NCBI RefSeq assembly: GCF_014932895.1 | Contig: NZ_JACYOF010000006.1 | Span: 124,001 to 188,000 of the forward strand | DNA: 64,000 nt | Reading direction: 5' to 3' | Source of the DNA: Bacillus thuringiensis | GTDB taxonomy: Bacteria; Bacillota; Bacilli; Bacillales; Bacillaceae_G | Shown here: piece after piece, positions 1 to 8,316 of the stretch | Numbering within the stretch: the stretch's first letter is position 1 | Layout of the letters: each line of letters opens with the position of its first letter | Program-made: the position numbers and the translations under genes | Notes under the pieces: model-generated | Seen by the model: only the letters and a program-made list of their open reading frames with translations | Told to the model about the DNA's origin: nothing | Database searches by the model: none

Positions 1-280
1 ATAACATCCCTAATGTGATTAGAAGAAAAATAAAAGGATTTCTAAAAGAATTGAGTAATGTTATATACCATTTTATTCTTTTTTGATAAACTACTTTATT
101 TTCGCCATATACTTCAAGCCGTTTGGTAGCTTCTTCCTGAGAAAGGCCTTGAGACGTTGTTTTAAAAAAAGCTAATGTGGACTCAACATCACTTTTTGCA
201 ATTTCACTTAGCATTTTATAATTTTTGCTTAATACTTCCTGATCATAAAAATATTTTTTTTTATTAGATCTCAACAACAT
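1..280 (-). CDS. mgtA: Mg2+-importing P-type ATPase, N-terminal part (cut by window edge)
   Basis: Only the first ~93 codons lie in the window; the gene continues to the left. The translation contains the cation-ATPase N-terminal domain signature (about residues 33-65, including GLSQEEATKRLEVYGENKV) followed by the start of the first membrane helix (FIFLLITLGML). This arrangement is typical of P-type ATPases, and the DVESTLAFF stretch best fits the MgtA/MgtB Mg2+-import branch. A GGGAGG ribosome site lies only 2 nt before the ATG at 280, so one of the two TTG codons that follow may be the true start. The neighbouring mgtE and M-box riboswitch support a magnesium role. Subfamily assignment rests on a short fragment. 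Confidence 0.75.
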   Translation of the reverse strand, partial: MLLRSNKKKYFYDQEVLSKNYKMLSEIAKSDVESTLAFFKTTSQGLSQEEATKRLEVYGENKVVYQKRIKWYITLLNSFRNPFIFLLITLGML

Positions 281-339
281 AACCTCCCATCAATAAAATA
301 AAATCAACCTGTTTTTCAAAATATAATTTTAACGAATTT

Positions 340-675
340 ACCGAAAGAATTCTCCTTCCTCGAGCGTGTGAAGGGGGCTAGCCCAACGGTAGGTGGGAGA
401 TGAATTTCAGTTTGGCATAGCCAAAAACTTTTAATAAACTAGCTATATGAAGTTCTTTGATAACTTGATATAGGAGGTTGCAGGAAGAAAATAGAGTGCG
501 AAAACCAAGCCATTGGGTTCCTGCGTAAAAGATCAACCGTACTCAGAGAGCATCCAATCGTTGGACATCTAGGGGGGAACACCCCGAAGTAACGCTCAGG
601 GAGACGAAAGGTTGCTTTCGTCTTGGAACTGAGAAGCTCCCACTTCAAGCTTTGCTAAATGGCGAGTAGTTCACA
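340..675 (+). repeat. Structured repeat, copy A (diverged, omegaRNA-like)
   Basis: Diverged member of a three-copy family (others at 6996-7385 and 14808-15197). Shared blocks in the same order are CTCCTTCCTC, AGGTGGGAGATGAAT, a small hairpin (here TTTGGC/GCCAAA), GCGAAAACCAAGC, CTCCCACTTCAA and a final GAGTAGTTCAC. The hairpin differs from copy B (GTTGGC/GCCAAC) on both arms, which points to selection on RNA structure. The right end resembles IS200/IS605 right ends and TnpB guide RNAs. No transposase or TnpB is encoded nearby. The 69-codon ORF inside it on the minus strand has no coding character. Confidence 0.6.
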
Positions 676-846
676 ACTACATTTTTATAATCACCCTGAA
701 TGTTCAATCAAATTCAGAGATGCTATTGCACTTAAATAGTATTATTTTCACCGAAAAAAGTAATTTTTATTTATAAGTTTCCTCTTATTAGTAGCAAAAT
801 TTTTGAAAATAATATGTTCTGTCTCTAGTATCGTAGTGTAGATACT

Positions 847-1386
847 TCATTTATTATTTTTGAAGTTAGTTTTAACTATATAATGAGTTAGAAAGGCCCA
901 CAATGATCCTAAAACAGCTCCTATTAATACATCCAGCGGATAATGTACTCCTACCCAGACCCTCGAAAAAGCAATTAAAAAAGCTAACAATAAAAAAACT
1001 TTTCCTAAACGTTTGTTATATAAGCATAAAGTTACAGCTATTGCGAAGGCACTTGTAGCATGGTCACTAGGAAAAGAGGCATTAGCTGTATGTTCGACAA
1101 GTTGATTTATATTCAAATGAGTGACAAATGGTCGTTCTCTATAAAAAAACAATCCAATAATTCTATTCAATAAAAAAGCAAAACAACATGCTATAATAGC
1201 TTGAATTACACATGTTCTATTTTTATATTTTTTGTTTAACCAAAGAATCATAAATAAAAGTATGAACATATACTGAGCATATTCAGCAAAAAAAATCATC
1301 AAATAATCGATGTATACATTTCCTTTCACATGCTCATTTATATACCGAAATCCATTGTAATCTTGATTGTTTATTAAATTTAACAT
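847..1386 (-). CDS. BcrC-like undecaprenyl-diphosphatase, PAP2 family
   Basis: A 179-residue integral membrane PAP2 (type 2 phosphatidic acid phosphatase) protein with several hydrophobic helices. The three PAP2 signature blocks are visible: RERP (about residue 83), SFPSDHATSAF (about 104-114) and SRVWVGVHYPLDV (about 141-153), which carry the catalytic histidines and arginine. Length and motifs fit the BcrC/YwoA branch, which dephosphorylates undecaprenyl pyrophosphate to recycle the cell-wall lipid carrier and can confer bacitracin tolerance. A good GGAGGAGAA ribosome site precedes the ATG. It is a lone gene between a repeat and a decayed ftsW copy. Substrate choice within PAP2 is inferred. 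Confidence 0.8.
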   Translation of the reverse strand: MLNLINNQDYNGFRYINEHVKGNVYIDYLMIFFAEYAQYMFILLFMILWLNKKYKNRTCVIQAIIACCFAFLLNRIIGLFFYRERPFVTHLNINQLVEHTANASFPSDHATSAFAIAVTLCLYNKRLGKVFLLLAFLIAFSRVWVGVHYPLDVLIGAVLGSLWAFLTHYIVKTNFKNNK

Positions 1387-1434
1387 TTCTCCTCCATAAG
1401 CATATATATTATCTATTTATTTTACTGAAATTTT

Positions 1435-1860
1435 AAATATTTATCGGTATTCCCATTACTATTAAATTAGCCATTAAAGAGCTTCCTCCAAAACTAATAA
1501 GTGGAATGGAGGTGCGAAAATTCCCGTGATACCTCCTAAATTAACAATAGATTGAAGAACTATCATACTTTCGATTTCTATTGATATAAGGCTTCCAAAT
1601 TGACTTTTATACTCTTGGGCAATCTTAAAAGAGCGATATACTATAGTTTATAAACCAGTAAATATGATATTTGCAATTCTTGACGCTCTGAAAAAAACTG
1701 CTAATACAATAATTACACCCAGTTTAATAAACTCTGCCGGCTGTACTCCAAATATCCAAGATTGTGCATTATTGACAACTTTCCCTTTCCATAAAACTAA
1801 AAATAATAGGACAATACTTACAATTACAAACCACACTAAATCAATGCGTTTTTTCCATAC
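1435..1860 (-). pseudogene. Decayed FtsW/RodA/SpoVE-family gene
   Basis: Fragments of a SEDS-family lipid II polymerase can be read in more than one minus-strand frame. One is NNAQSWIFGVQPAEFIKLG (around 1740), matching the GAQRWI/QPSEFAKL block of FtsW. A second is a piece ending QSIVNLGGITGIF (around 1520-1560), and a third is PLISFGGSSLMANL near the C-terminus. Frame changes, stops and missing segments separate them, and the N-terminal half is absent. It is a relic of an extra SEDS copy, not a working gene. Confidence 0.7.
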
Positions 1861-1923
1861 TCACAACAAGTTTTTTCAAAACTTTGCGAGAACGAACTTA
1901 GGTATAAAAACTTAATATTTTTT

Positions 1924-3252
1924 TTATAAACCTAACAACATTTTTGCAATGGTAAAGTACAGAATTAACCCCGTCCCATCGACTAATGTCGTAATGAACG
2001 GACCCGAGATAACAGCTGGATCTAGCTTTAATTTATTTAGAATTAAAGGTAATACCGATGAAACAATAGATGACCAAATAACAATGAATAATCCCGTAAT
2101 AGCTACAACTTGTGCGACTTCTGTACCTACTCCTAAAGTGTAAGCACGAATTAATGCCGCCACGGCCAATGTAAGTCCAAGTAAAATACCTACTAATGCT
2201 TCTTTTTTCATAACACGAAATATATCTTTAAATTTCACCTCATTTAGAGCTACAGCACGAACCAATGTAGTTACGACTTGTGTACCTGTATTTCCACCAG
2301 TTCCAATTAACAATGGAATAAAAAAAGCTAGTGCAACTACATGAGTCAAAGTTTCTTCATAATGTCGTAGAACAGAACCGGTATATGCTTCCGCTACAAA
2401 CAAAAGTAGTAACCAACCTATACGTTTACGGTATATTTGCCAAATAGAGGTTTCAAAATACGGCTTATCTAATGGGGTGCTTCCTCCTAGTTTTTGAATA
2501 TCTTCAGTTGCTTCTTCTTCGAAAACATCCATTGCATCATCAAAGGTTATAATACCTATCATCCGATTATCCATCGTTGTTACAGGTATAGCGGCTAAAT
2601 CATAATCCATTAGCTTTTGTACAGCTTCCTGTTGGTCTAAATCCACTGAAACTGAAACAACATCTGATATCATTATTGATGATAAAGTCTCATCATCTGA
2701 AGCCAGCAATAATTCGCGAATAGAAACAATTCCATTAAGCTGACCACGGGTATCAAGAACATAACTATACGAAATTGATTCTACCCCTGCTCCAATTTTT
2801 CTAATATGCGATAGCGTATCTTTCACTGTCCAATTTTCCCTGGCAGCAATATAGTCAATTGTCATCAGACTGCCTGCTGTTCCAGATTGAAAAACCAGCA
2901 AATCTCTAATTTTTTGTTGAGATTCTTCAGACACAAGCTGTATCAACTTTTCTGCCTGAAGTGGATGAATTGAAAGAATTACATCAACAAGGTCATCAAT
3001 AGATTGCCTAGCTAATAGCTCTTCTCCTTTATCCACAGGTAAATTGGTGCAAATATTATATTGCTCCTCTGGAGTAAGATAACTAAGAATTTGCGCACCT
3101 TTTTCAGTTGGAAAGTATTTCATTAAAGATATCTGATCTTTATGATGAAAATCTTTCATTTCCATTGCAATATCATAGGATTGTGTTTTTATCAGCTCTC
3201 GCACTAAGTGTATATCTTTTGTCGTTAATAGTTGTTGTAACCATTTTTTCAT
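1924..3252 (-). CDS. mgtE: Magnesium transporter MgtE
   Basis: A 442-residue MgtE-type Mg2+ channel. In order it has an N-terminal helical superhelix domain (about 1-125), two CBS domains (about 130-250, including IPVTTMDNRMIGIITFDDA) that sense intracellular Mg2+, a connecting helix, and a five-helix pore domain (about 275-442) with the conserved stretch PLLIGTGGNTGTQ. Length is normal for the family. An AAGGAGGAAT ribosome site sits in front of the ATG. An M-box riboswitch followed by an intrinsic terminator lies upstream on the same strand, so transcription is predicted to stop when Mg2+ is abundant. Confidence 0.95.
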   Translation of the reverse strand: MKKWLQQLLTTKDIHLVRELIKTQSYDIAMEMKDFHHKDQISLMKYFPTEKGAQILSYLTPEEQYNICTNLPVDKGEELLARQSIDDLVDVILSIHPLQAEKLIQLVSEESQQKIRDLLVFQSGTAGSLMTIDYIAARENWTVKDTLSHIRKIGAGVESISYSYVLDTRGQLNGIVSIRELLLASDDETLSSIMISDVVSVSVDLDQQEAVQKLMDYDLAAIPVTTMDNRMIGIITFDDAMDVFEEEATEDIQKLGGSTPLDKPYFETSIWQIYRKRIGWLLLLFVAEAYTGSVLRHYEETLTHVVALAFFIPLLIGTGGNTGTQVVTTLVRAVALNEVKFKDIFRVMKKEALVGILLGLTLAVAALIRAYTLGVGTEVAQVVAITGLFIVIWSSIVSSVLPLILNKLKLDPAVISGPFITTLVDGTGLILYFTIAKMLLGL

Positions 3253-3401
3253 CGTAATTCCTCCTTAAGGACAGTGGTACTTGGTATAATTTTCCCACTT
3301 CTAGGAAAACAAATTTCTTAATAAATATGGGATCAATATCATCAAACATTAGTTTCCCCCCCTTTTTATAAAAGATTTATTACGAATAAAATTTTGCATA
3401 T

Positions 3402-3438
3402 AAAAAACCTCCCCTAGTGATCCAACTAAAGGAGGTTG
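3402..3438 (-). terminator. Intrinsic terminator of the M-box leader
   Basis: Read on the minus strand, AACCTCC and GGGAGGTT arms enclose a ~17 nt loop and are followed by a run of Ts. It lies between the riboswitch aptamer and mgtE, in the position of the regulatory terminator of an expression platform. Confidence 0.8.
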
Positions 3439-3469
3439 ATTAAAAAAGACATAGCTAAATAAAGCTCAT

Positions 3470-3640
3470 TCCCCCTAGTTGAGTTTTGGCACTATACAAC
3501 GTAAAGGATGAATCATTCATCACTTAGCTATCTTAAGAAGAGCCTTAATCCGACAATTCCTGTTCTACCCATTGGCATCTTTCGATATTTTTGGGCAATA
3601 GCCTGTGTTTGTATAGGAGCCTCACCTAACAGGTTATAAA
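3470..3640 (-). promoter_or_regulatory. M-box (ykoK) magnesium riboswitch
   Basis: Read on the minus strand, the leader contains the classic M-box blocks in order: GTTAGGTGAGGCTCCTATAC, GGCTATTGCCC, TATCGAAAGATGCCAATGGG, ACAGGAATTGTCGGATTAAG and a final pairing region. These match the conserved core of the ykoK/M-box RNA, which binds several Mg2+ ions and then favours the downstream terminator. Outer borders are approximate. The controlled gene is mgtE. Confidence 0.92.
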
Positions 3641-3741
3641 TATTTTAAATTTTTTGTTCGTTTCGTGTTAAAGCATATCTACTATTTTTGAACTTGTCAA
3701 GTAATCATAAATTAACTAGGACTATCATCAAAATGTATACT

Positions 3742-3762
3742 TCTCAAGTCAATACTTGAAAC
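3742..3762. promoter_or_regulatory. Operator-like inverted repeat upstream of the M-box leader
   Basis: The core CAAGTCAATACTTG with flanking TCT and AAAC matches 17 of 21 positions of the centre of the perfect palindrome at 22658-22685 (core CAAGTATATACTTG). It lies about 100 bp upstream of the riboswitch, where an mgtE promoter would be. This is only a sequence resemblance; the binding protein is unknown. Confidence 0.35.
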
Positions 3763-3795
3763 AGCTGTAAAAAAAGAAAAACTTCTATTAAAATA

Positions 3796-3840
3796 AAACC
3801 TTATAATCGAACCACATCCCTCAATTCGACTATAAGGTTT
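3796..3840 (-). terminator. Terminator after the yxeA-like relic
   Basis: Long inverted repeat with arms AAACCTTATAATCGA and TCGACTATAAGGTTT. On the minus strand it is followed by TTTTATTTT, consistent with an intrinsic terminator left from the decayed gene just upstream. Confidence 0.7.
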
Positions 3841-3959
3841 CAAGTTTCTCTAACCGTCAGGTTTATCCCATATAAATAGAATGCATTCGCTTATAATACA
3901 AAACGTTTTTACGATACGTAATGTAATCATATATTTCGGTCCTATTTAATTATTCTTAA

Positions 3960-4190
3960 AAGGAGTCTCCATTGACATCATTAGCTTACTTCTTTCCATT
4001 GTAAGAAGCTCATTTTTCTTAACTTCTCCCTAAGATTTTATACCTTTTTCCTCGGAGTAATAAGCAAGTAAAAATGCTTCTTTACGAAGATTTTTTAATA
4101 CTATAAACTCCCTTTCTTTTTCCTTACCGTCCTTATTAAAACTATGCAATTTATACTGGTAAGTCGTGACACCATTAACATTTTACTTTT
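3960..4190 (-). pseudogene. Decayed YxeA-family (DUF1093) gene
   Basis: The minus strand reads GVTTYQYKLHSFNKDGKEKE, then FIVLKNLRKEAFLLAYYSEE, KGIKS, a stop codon, and GEVKKNELL. This is the pattern of the C-terminal half of YxeA-like secreted proteins (KGVTSWEEVQKDELP in intact members). The N-terminal half with the signal peptide is missing and there is an in-frame stop where Trp is expected. A second remnant of the same family lies at 14729-14810. Confidence 0.65.
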
Positions 4191-4208
4191 TTAGTTAAAA
4201 GTATAACA

Positions 4209-4244
4209 GATAGGGTCTTATGTTATTACACATAAGACCCTATC
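4209..4244 (-). terminator. Stem-loop downstream of the S8 protease
   Basis: Perfect 15-bp stem, GATAGGGTCTTATGT with its complement around a 6-nt loop, about 65 bp after the protease stop codon. The T-run on the minus strand is weak, so it may act as a terminator or as an mRNA-stabilising hairpin. Confidence 0.6.
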
Positions 4245-4310
4245 TTACTAGTATTATAAACAATTAGTTATATTAGATTTTTTCAAACTAAATAAAAGGT
4301 ATCACTACAA

Positions 4311-5969
4311 TTATTCTGGGAAAATGAAGTTCGAGTTCTCTTCATTATTAGCGGAATCCTCTTTCGGGAATGTAATAGTAGATCCTTTATTCCCTTCATT
4401 TCCCTTATTTCCTTTATTTATTTCTTGTTCATCAGGAAATACAATAGAAGAATCATTACTTAAGTTTGGTGAAAAACCAAGTTTAGATAAAATAGCTTTT
4501 AAGTCTGGTAAAACACCAATTTTATCAGAAATTGGATCATTAGATTTCGTTCCTGTACTAGAATCACTTAAAATAGCTCTAAGCTGGCTTGGTGTATATA
4601 CTCTTCCCTGATTATTTTTTGCAATTCCTTGAATTGATGCAGCAGCACCAGCAATGATAGGTGATGCACTAGATGTTCCGCCAAAGCTAGATGTATATAG
4701 ATTTGTCATAAATTCACTTGGTCTAGCATCTGTTGTATCTACTGCATTCCCCCATCCATACACATCCACCCTACTACCATAATTAGAGAAATATGAACGT
4801 TTATGAGGAACCCTTGCAGAAGCTGCCCCAACCATAATTGCTCCTGAATCTTTAAAATCAGGACTATTACGATTTAAAACTTGTTTACCATTACGGTCTC
4901 TAAATTGATCCAAGTCATTTCCACCGTTTGCACCTGCTTCAATAATAATAATTCCCTTATTTGTTCCCATACGAATTGCATCAAATATATCTGGTTTTAC
5001 TTCTACAGGAAGATAGTTCTTATCTCCATATCCATCGTAAGTTGCTTGGGCTTCTAATAACAGGATATCTCCAGCTTGCATATTGTTAACTGCACTTAAT
5101 ATAGCATCAGCTGTATTATACCTTCCGTTATCCCTAATCTGAGATACAACCTTTACCTTAGCCTTTGGTGCAATTCCAATTCCACCTATGTTATTATCCT
5201 CTGCAGAAACAATCCCTAAAACCGAGGTACCATGATCATGGTGTTCACTCTTATTCTGTCCGGATATCAATTCGATTTTCTGATTCACTAAATCTTCATG
5301 AGTAAATAACCAGCCATACTCCATATCTACAAAAGTTGTTCCTTTTCCATCTCCACCTTTTATACTCCAGGCATAAGGTGCATTGATTCCTAATGGTGCT
5401 GGTTCAAGGTAACCTTGCCTTGTAAGTCGAGGCTCATCATATGGATTAACAGATAAATTTGGTAAACGCTCCTCTGGTGGCGCTTCTTCTTCCTGTAGAT
5501 ATGCCGTTTCAACAAGAGATGACTTCTCAAATTTTACAAGTAATGCTTGTACATCAATATTACCTTTGGTTTCTACAATATAATAGTTTAGCAAATTAGA
5601 AGAAATATGATCGGAGTCCTTTATTTCTTCACCTAATTTTTTAATTTCTGTAGGGTGTAAAGAACTAAAAAGTCGATTTATAGTTATATTTGGGTATTCG
5701 GCTAAAATTTTAATTAATTCAGGGTCTTGTTTTTCTTCTTTAATGAATTTTTCTATCCCATCCTGATATGGTAAATTCGCTTCAATTTTAAATTTCAAAA
5801 TTAATTGTTTAGTAACTTGCTTATGTACAGTAGAATTCAATTGCTTATTTGGATAATTGTAAGTAGCTGCGTAAGCAACTTCTGATTTTTCACTTGGAAG
5901 TATGCCACCTACCCCATTAAATGCTGTTAACGCAATTGAAGAAACTAGAATTCCCTTAAAAATTTTCAA
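4311..5969 (-). CDS. Secreted subtilisin-like serine protease (peptidase S8)
   Basis: About 552 residues. An N-terminal signal peptide (lysines, then ILVSSIALTAFNG, ending near AYA) is followed by a pro-region (about 40-190) and a subtilase domain with the triad in family order: Asp in FVDMEYG (about 214), His in DHGTSVLG (about 246) and Ser in GGTSSASP (about 433). The C-terminus is a low-complexity NKGNKGNEGNKG-type tail. The start is chosen as TTG at 5969, which sits 6 nt after AGAGGTG; a GTG three codons earlier overlaps that ribosome site. A PlcR-box-like palindrome lies about 225 bp upstream, suggesting PlcR quorum control as for other exported B. cereus degradative enzymes. The substrate is unknown. 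Confidence 0.88.
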   Translation of the reverse strand: MKIFKGILVSSIALTAFNGVGGILPSEKSEVAYAATYNYPNKQLNSTVHKQVTKQLILKFKIEANLPYQDGIEKFIKEEKQDPELIKILAEYPNITINRLFSSLHPTEIKKLGEEIKDSDHISSNLLNYYIVETKGNIDVQALLVKFEKSSLVETAYLQEEEAPPEERLPNLSVNPYDEPRLTRQGYLEPAPLGINAPYAWSIKGGDGKGTTFVDMEYGWLFTHEDLVNQKIELISGQNKSEHHDHGTSVLGIVSAEDNNIGGIGIAPKAKVKVVSQIRDNGRYNTADAILSAVNNMQAGDILLLEAQATYDGYGDKNYLPVEVKPDIFDAIRMGTNKGIIIIEAGANGGNDLDQFRDRNGKQVLNRNSPDFKDSGAIMVGAASARVPHKRSYFSNYGSRVDVYGWGNAVDTTDARPSEFMTNLYTSSFGGTSSASPIIAGAAASIQGIAKNNQGRVYTPSQLRAILSDSSTGTKSNDPISDKIGVLPDLKAILSKLGFSPNLSNDSSIVFPDEQEINKGNKGNEGNKGSTITFPKEDSANNEENSNFIFPE

Positions 5970-6194
5970 AACGTGCACCTCTTTTAATTTATATATGATT
6001 ATAAAAAACTGTAGATTACCTAACTTCTTTTTTTATACAAACGTCTTATATATAGATTTATATTTTCAACTCCATTCATTTTTTAATATTTGCTTATACA
6101 TCACTAATGCAACTAATTCATGTCACCAAATCTATTAATTAAGTTGTTTAGATGTAACTATTATAGTTACAGCTATAGTAAATAGTCAACCTTA

Positions 6195-6210
6195 TATGCA
6201 ATTTTGCATT
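6195..6210. promoter_or_regulatory. Putative PlcR box
   Basis: TATGCAATTTTGCATT matches the B. cereus-group PlcR consensus TATGNANNNNTNCATA at all but the last base. It lies between the divergent S8 protease (start at 5969) and rsfA (start at 6326). An exported protease is the more likely target than a sporulation regulator. Confidence 0.6.
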
Positions 6211-6325
6211 TAAAATAATACATACTTCTATCAACTTATCCCTAATTATTTTAAGAAAAGTCGGGCTTCTATCATTTTAGGTACTTGCATATATGTAATA
6301 AAAAGCGGATAGGAGGGATTGAAAA

Positions 6326-6793
6326 GTGGTAATTTCAAGGCAAGATTCCTGGACTAGCGATAACGATTTACTTCTCGCAACAATAGTACTTCAAAATATT
6401 CATGATGGTGGAACACAGTTAGCTGCATTTAAAGAGGTGGCTAAACAATTGGCCAGAACTCCTGCTGCTTGCGGATTTCGTTGGAACTCTTACTTACGAA
6501 AACAATACGAAGAAGAAATAAAACAGGCAAAACAAAATCGAAAAGTGGAAAATAACATTTCCCCCTCCCAACAAAAAATAGAAACAAATTCTTTATCTAT
6601 TACATTAGATGAAGTTATTACGTTTCTACAAAATTATAAAGAAATGAATGAATTGACAACTTTACAAGATCAAATTAAATATTTAGAAGCAGAGAATCAC
6701 TCCCTTTCACAACGTATAACTATGTATGAAGAAGAGTATCGTATGTTACTTAATCATATCGATAAGACAAGAAATTTAATTGTAGCCGATTAA
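6326..6793 (+). CDS. RsfA-family prespore transcription factor
   Basis: A 155-residue protein. It has a Myb/SANT-like N-terminal DNA-binding domain (about 5-60; tryptophans in DSWTSDNDLLLA and FRWNSYLRKQYE, with TPAACGFRW), a polar linker, and a C-terminal coiled coil (about 100-150, TLQDQIKYLEAENHSLSQR). This architecture is that of the RsfA family, which tunes sigma-F-dependent genes in the forespore. The start is GTG, 8 nt after AGGAGGG. A strong terminator follows. The genome may hold several RsfA paralogues, so no specific symbol is assigned. Confidence 0.85.
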   Translation: MVISRQDSWTSDNDLLLATIVLQNIHDGGTQLAAFKEVAKQLARTPAACGFRWNSYLRKQYEEEIKQAKQNRKVENNISPSQQKIETNSLSITLDEVITFLQNYKEMNELTTLQDQIKYLEAENHSLSQRITMYEEEYRMLLNHIDKTRNLIVAD

Positions 6794-6920
6794 AAAAGAA
6801 ACAAATTAACCTTATGCTCATCAAACCGTAGTATTGGTTTAGAAGAAAGCTTGATTAAATTATTATAACCCTTGATTTATAGGCAAGTTTAAAAATCATA
6901 TTTTGAAAAGAAGATTGATA

Positions 6921-6958
6921 AAAAACACCTATTAACGTAAAAGTTAATGGGTGTTTTT
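6921..6958 (+). terminator. Terminator of the rsfA-like gene
   Basis: Arms AAAAACACCTATTAAC and GTTAATGGGTGTTTTT enclose a 6-nt loop, giving a strong stem ending in a T-run. Confidence 0.85.
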
Positions 6959-6995
6959 ATTAAATATTTCTATTAATGATCAGACTTTTTATAAT

Positions 6996-7385
6996 TTATC
7001 GTTTTCTGACAGAAGACTCCTTCCTCAAAAATGTGAAGGTGTGAAGCACCAATTTTAGGTGGGAGATGAATGTCGGTTGGCATAAGCCAACATGTTTGCT
7101 ATCATTTGCTTGTACAGATTGCTCTTTGGAAACTAAAGATATGAGATTGGTTGCAGAAAAACGTTGCAACCGTAAAATCTTCAACGTTCTATCGCCCCAC
7201 GCTTGCCGAAATTGCGAAAACCAAGCTAAAGTAGGTAGTGTGGTGAGTCAACGTACAAGATACCTATGTTTTCACCGTAGGGACTACGGGTAGAGCCTGC
7301 TAAGATAACCGGTGGATACATCGGTGTTCGCAGGAATCTCCCACTTCAAACAGTCCTTATGGACGTTAAGTGGTGAGTAGTTCAA
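6996..7385 (+). repeat. Structured repeat, copy B (IS605/omegaRNA-like)
   Basis: Well-conserved partner of the copy at 14808-15197. It starts at TTATCGTTTTCTGACAG and ends at GAGTAGTTCAA. Internal pairing is clear: AGGTGGGAGAT (7057-7067) can pair with ATCTCCCACTT (near 7336-7346), and the same CCCACTT can instead pair with AAGTGG in a terminal hairpin. Further hairpins are GTTGGC/GCCAAC and GGTTGCA/TGCAACC. The TTCAA end and terminal hairpin resemble IS200/IS605 right ends, where TnpB omegaRNAs end and the guide begins. ORFs inside it on both strands have no coding character. Possibilities are a non-autonomous IS605-type element, an orphan guide RNA, or one of the known B. cereus-group interspersed repeats. 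Confidence 0.7.
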
Positions 7386-7422
7386 CCAACTGTATTTTAA
7401 ATCCACATTTAACCCTTAAAAC

Positions 7423-7458
7423 AAAAAGAACTTGTAGGAATCTCTACAAGTTCTTTTT
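7423..7458 (-). terminator. Terminator, probably of the ABC operon
   Basis: Symmetric stem AAAAAGAACTTGTAG with its complement, flanked by T-runs on both strands. It lies about 160 bp past the stop of the ABC ATPase gene and can work in either direction. Confidence 0.75.
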
Positions 7459-7618
7459 AGTTTCAGATGAATATACGTGTCAAACAAACTATCTTACAGA
7501 TTCATCATAGAAACTACAGGAGTAATGCTTTGACAAATATATTATATACCATATATTAACATCAACGAATTTAAATTCCGAAAATTATGTTAATTAATAA
7601 CAAAAGTAGCTTTTTTTC

Positions 7619-8305
7619 TTAGCTATTATTAATTTCGTTTACTACTAACTTCTTTTCACTTAAATAAATTGCTCGATCCGATTTTTTTGCAACTTCTTGT
7701 GAATGCGTCACAACAATTATACACTTATTCTCTTGATGGGCGAGCTCCTGAAACAGCTCAATAATCTCTTTTGCAGTTTCCCCATCAAGGTTTCCTGTTG
7801 GTTCATCAGCAATCAGTAAATCGACATTACAAGAGAGCGCTCGAGCAATTGCTACACGTTGTTGTTGTCCGCCGCTTAGTTGCAAGACATTTCGTTTCGC
7901 TTCTACTTCTGTGAGCCCTACCTTCTCTAATAATTCTAATGCTCTTTCTTTTTTATTTTGTACCTGCACACCTGTAATTTCCATTGCCGTTAATACATTC
8001 TGAAGAGCAGTCATATAGGTAATCAAATTATAAGATTGGAAAATTACAGCTACATTTTGATTACGGTATCGATCCAAGCCAATTTTTCGAATATCATTGC
8101 CTTTATACAGTACATAACCATTTTTAGGTATATCGAGCCCACAACCTAAGCTAAGAGTTGTAGTTTTACCAGATCCAGATGGTCCTAAAATCGTGTAAAA
8201 ATGCCCTTTTTGAAAAGAAAAATTAACATTATCTAGTATCGTTACCTTTTTTCCGTTACTTTCATAATAATAATCTAAGTTTTTAAATTGTAAAATCGTC
8301 TCCAT
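7619..8305 (-). CDS. ABC transporter ATP-binding protein, MacB/LolD type
   Basis: A 228-residue ATPase with Walker A GPSGSGKTT (about 42-50), Q-loop QSYNLI, signature LSGGQQQRVAIARAL, Walker B DLLIADEPTGNLD, and the switch His in VVTHSQEVA. Size and the EPTGNLDGETA block place it in the MacB/LolD/BceA class, which powers FtsX-type permeases by mechanotransmission rather than substrate translocation. It follows the permease gene by 11 bp in one operon with its own ribosome site (AAGGAGG). Putative two-component operator repeats sit upstream of the operon. Likely role: envelope-stress or peptide response. The exact function is unknown. Confidence 0.9.
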   Translation of the reverse strand: METILQFKNLDYYYESNGKKVTILDNVNFSFQKGHFYTILGPSGSGKTTTLSLGCGLDIPKNGYVLYKGNDIRKIGLDRYRNQNVAVIFQSYNLITYMTALQNVLTAMEITGVQVQNKKERALELLEKVGLTEVEAKRNVLQLSGGQQQRVAIARALSCNVDLLIADEPTGNLDGETAKEIIELFQELAHQENKCIIVVTHSQEVAKKSDRAIYLSEKKLVVNEINNS

Positions 8306-8316
8306 ATCGAACCTCC

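Noticed and set aside
439-648. Minus-strand 69-codon ORF in repeat copy A, and similar ORFs in copies B and C
   Set aside because: They lie inside a structured repeat conserved as RNA, with no start context and no conserved protein pattern between copies.
340-675. Group I or group II intron / IStron for the structured repeats
   Set aside because: No reverse transcriptase or homing-nuclease reading frame, no recognisable domain V or group I core, and length too short for either.
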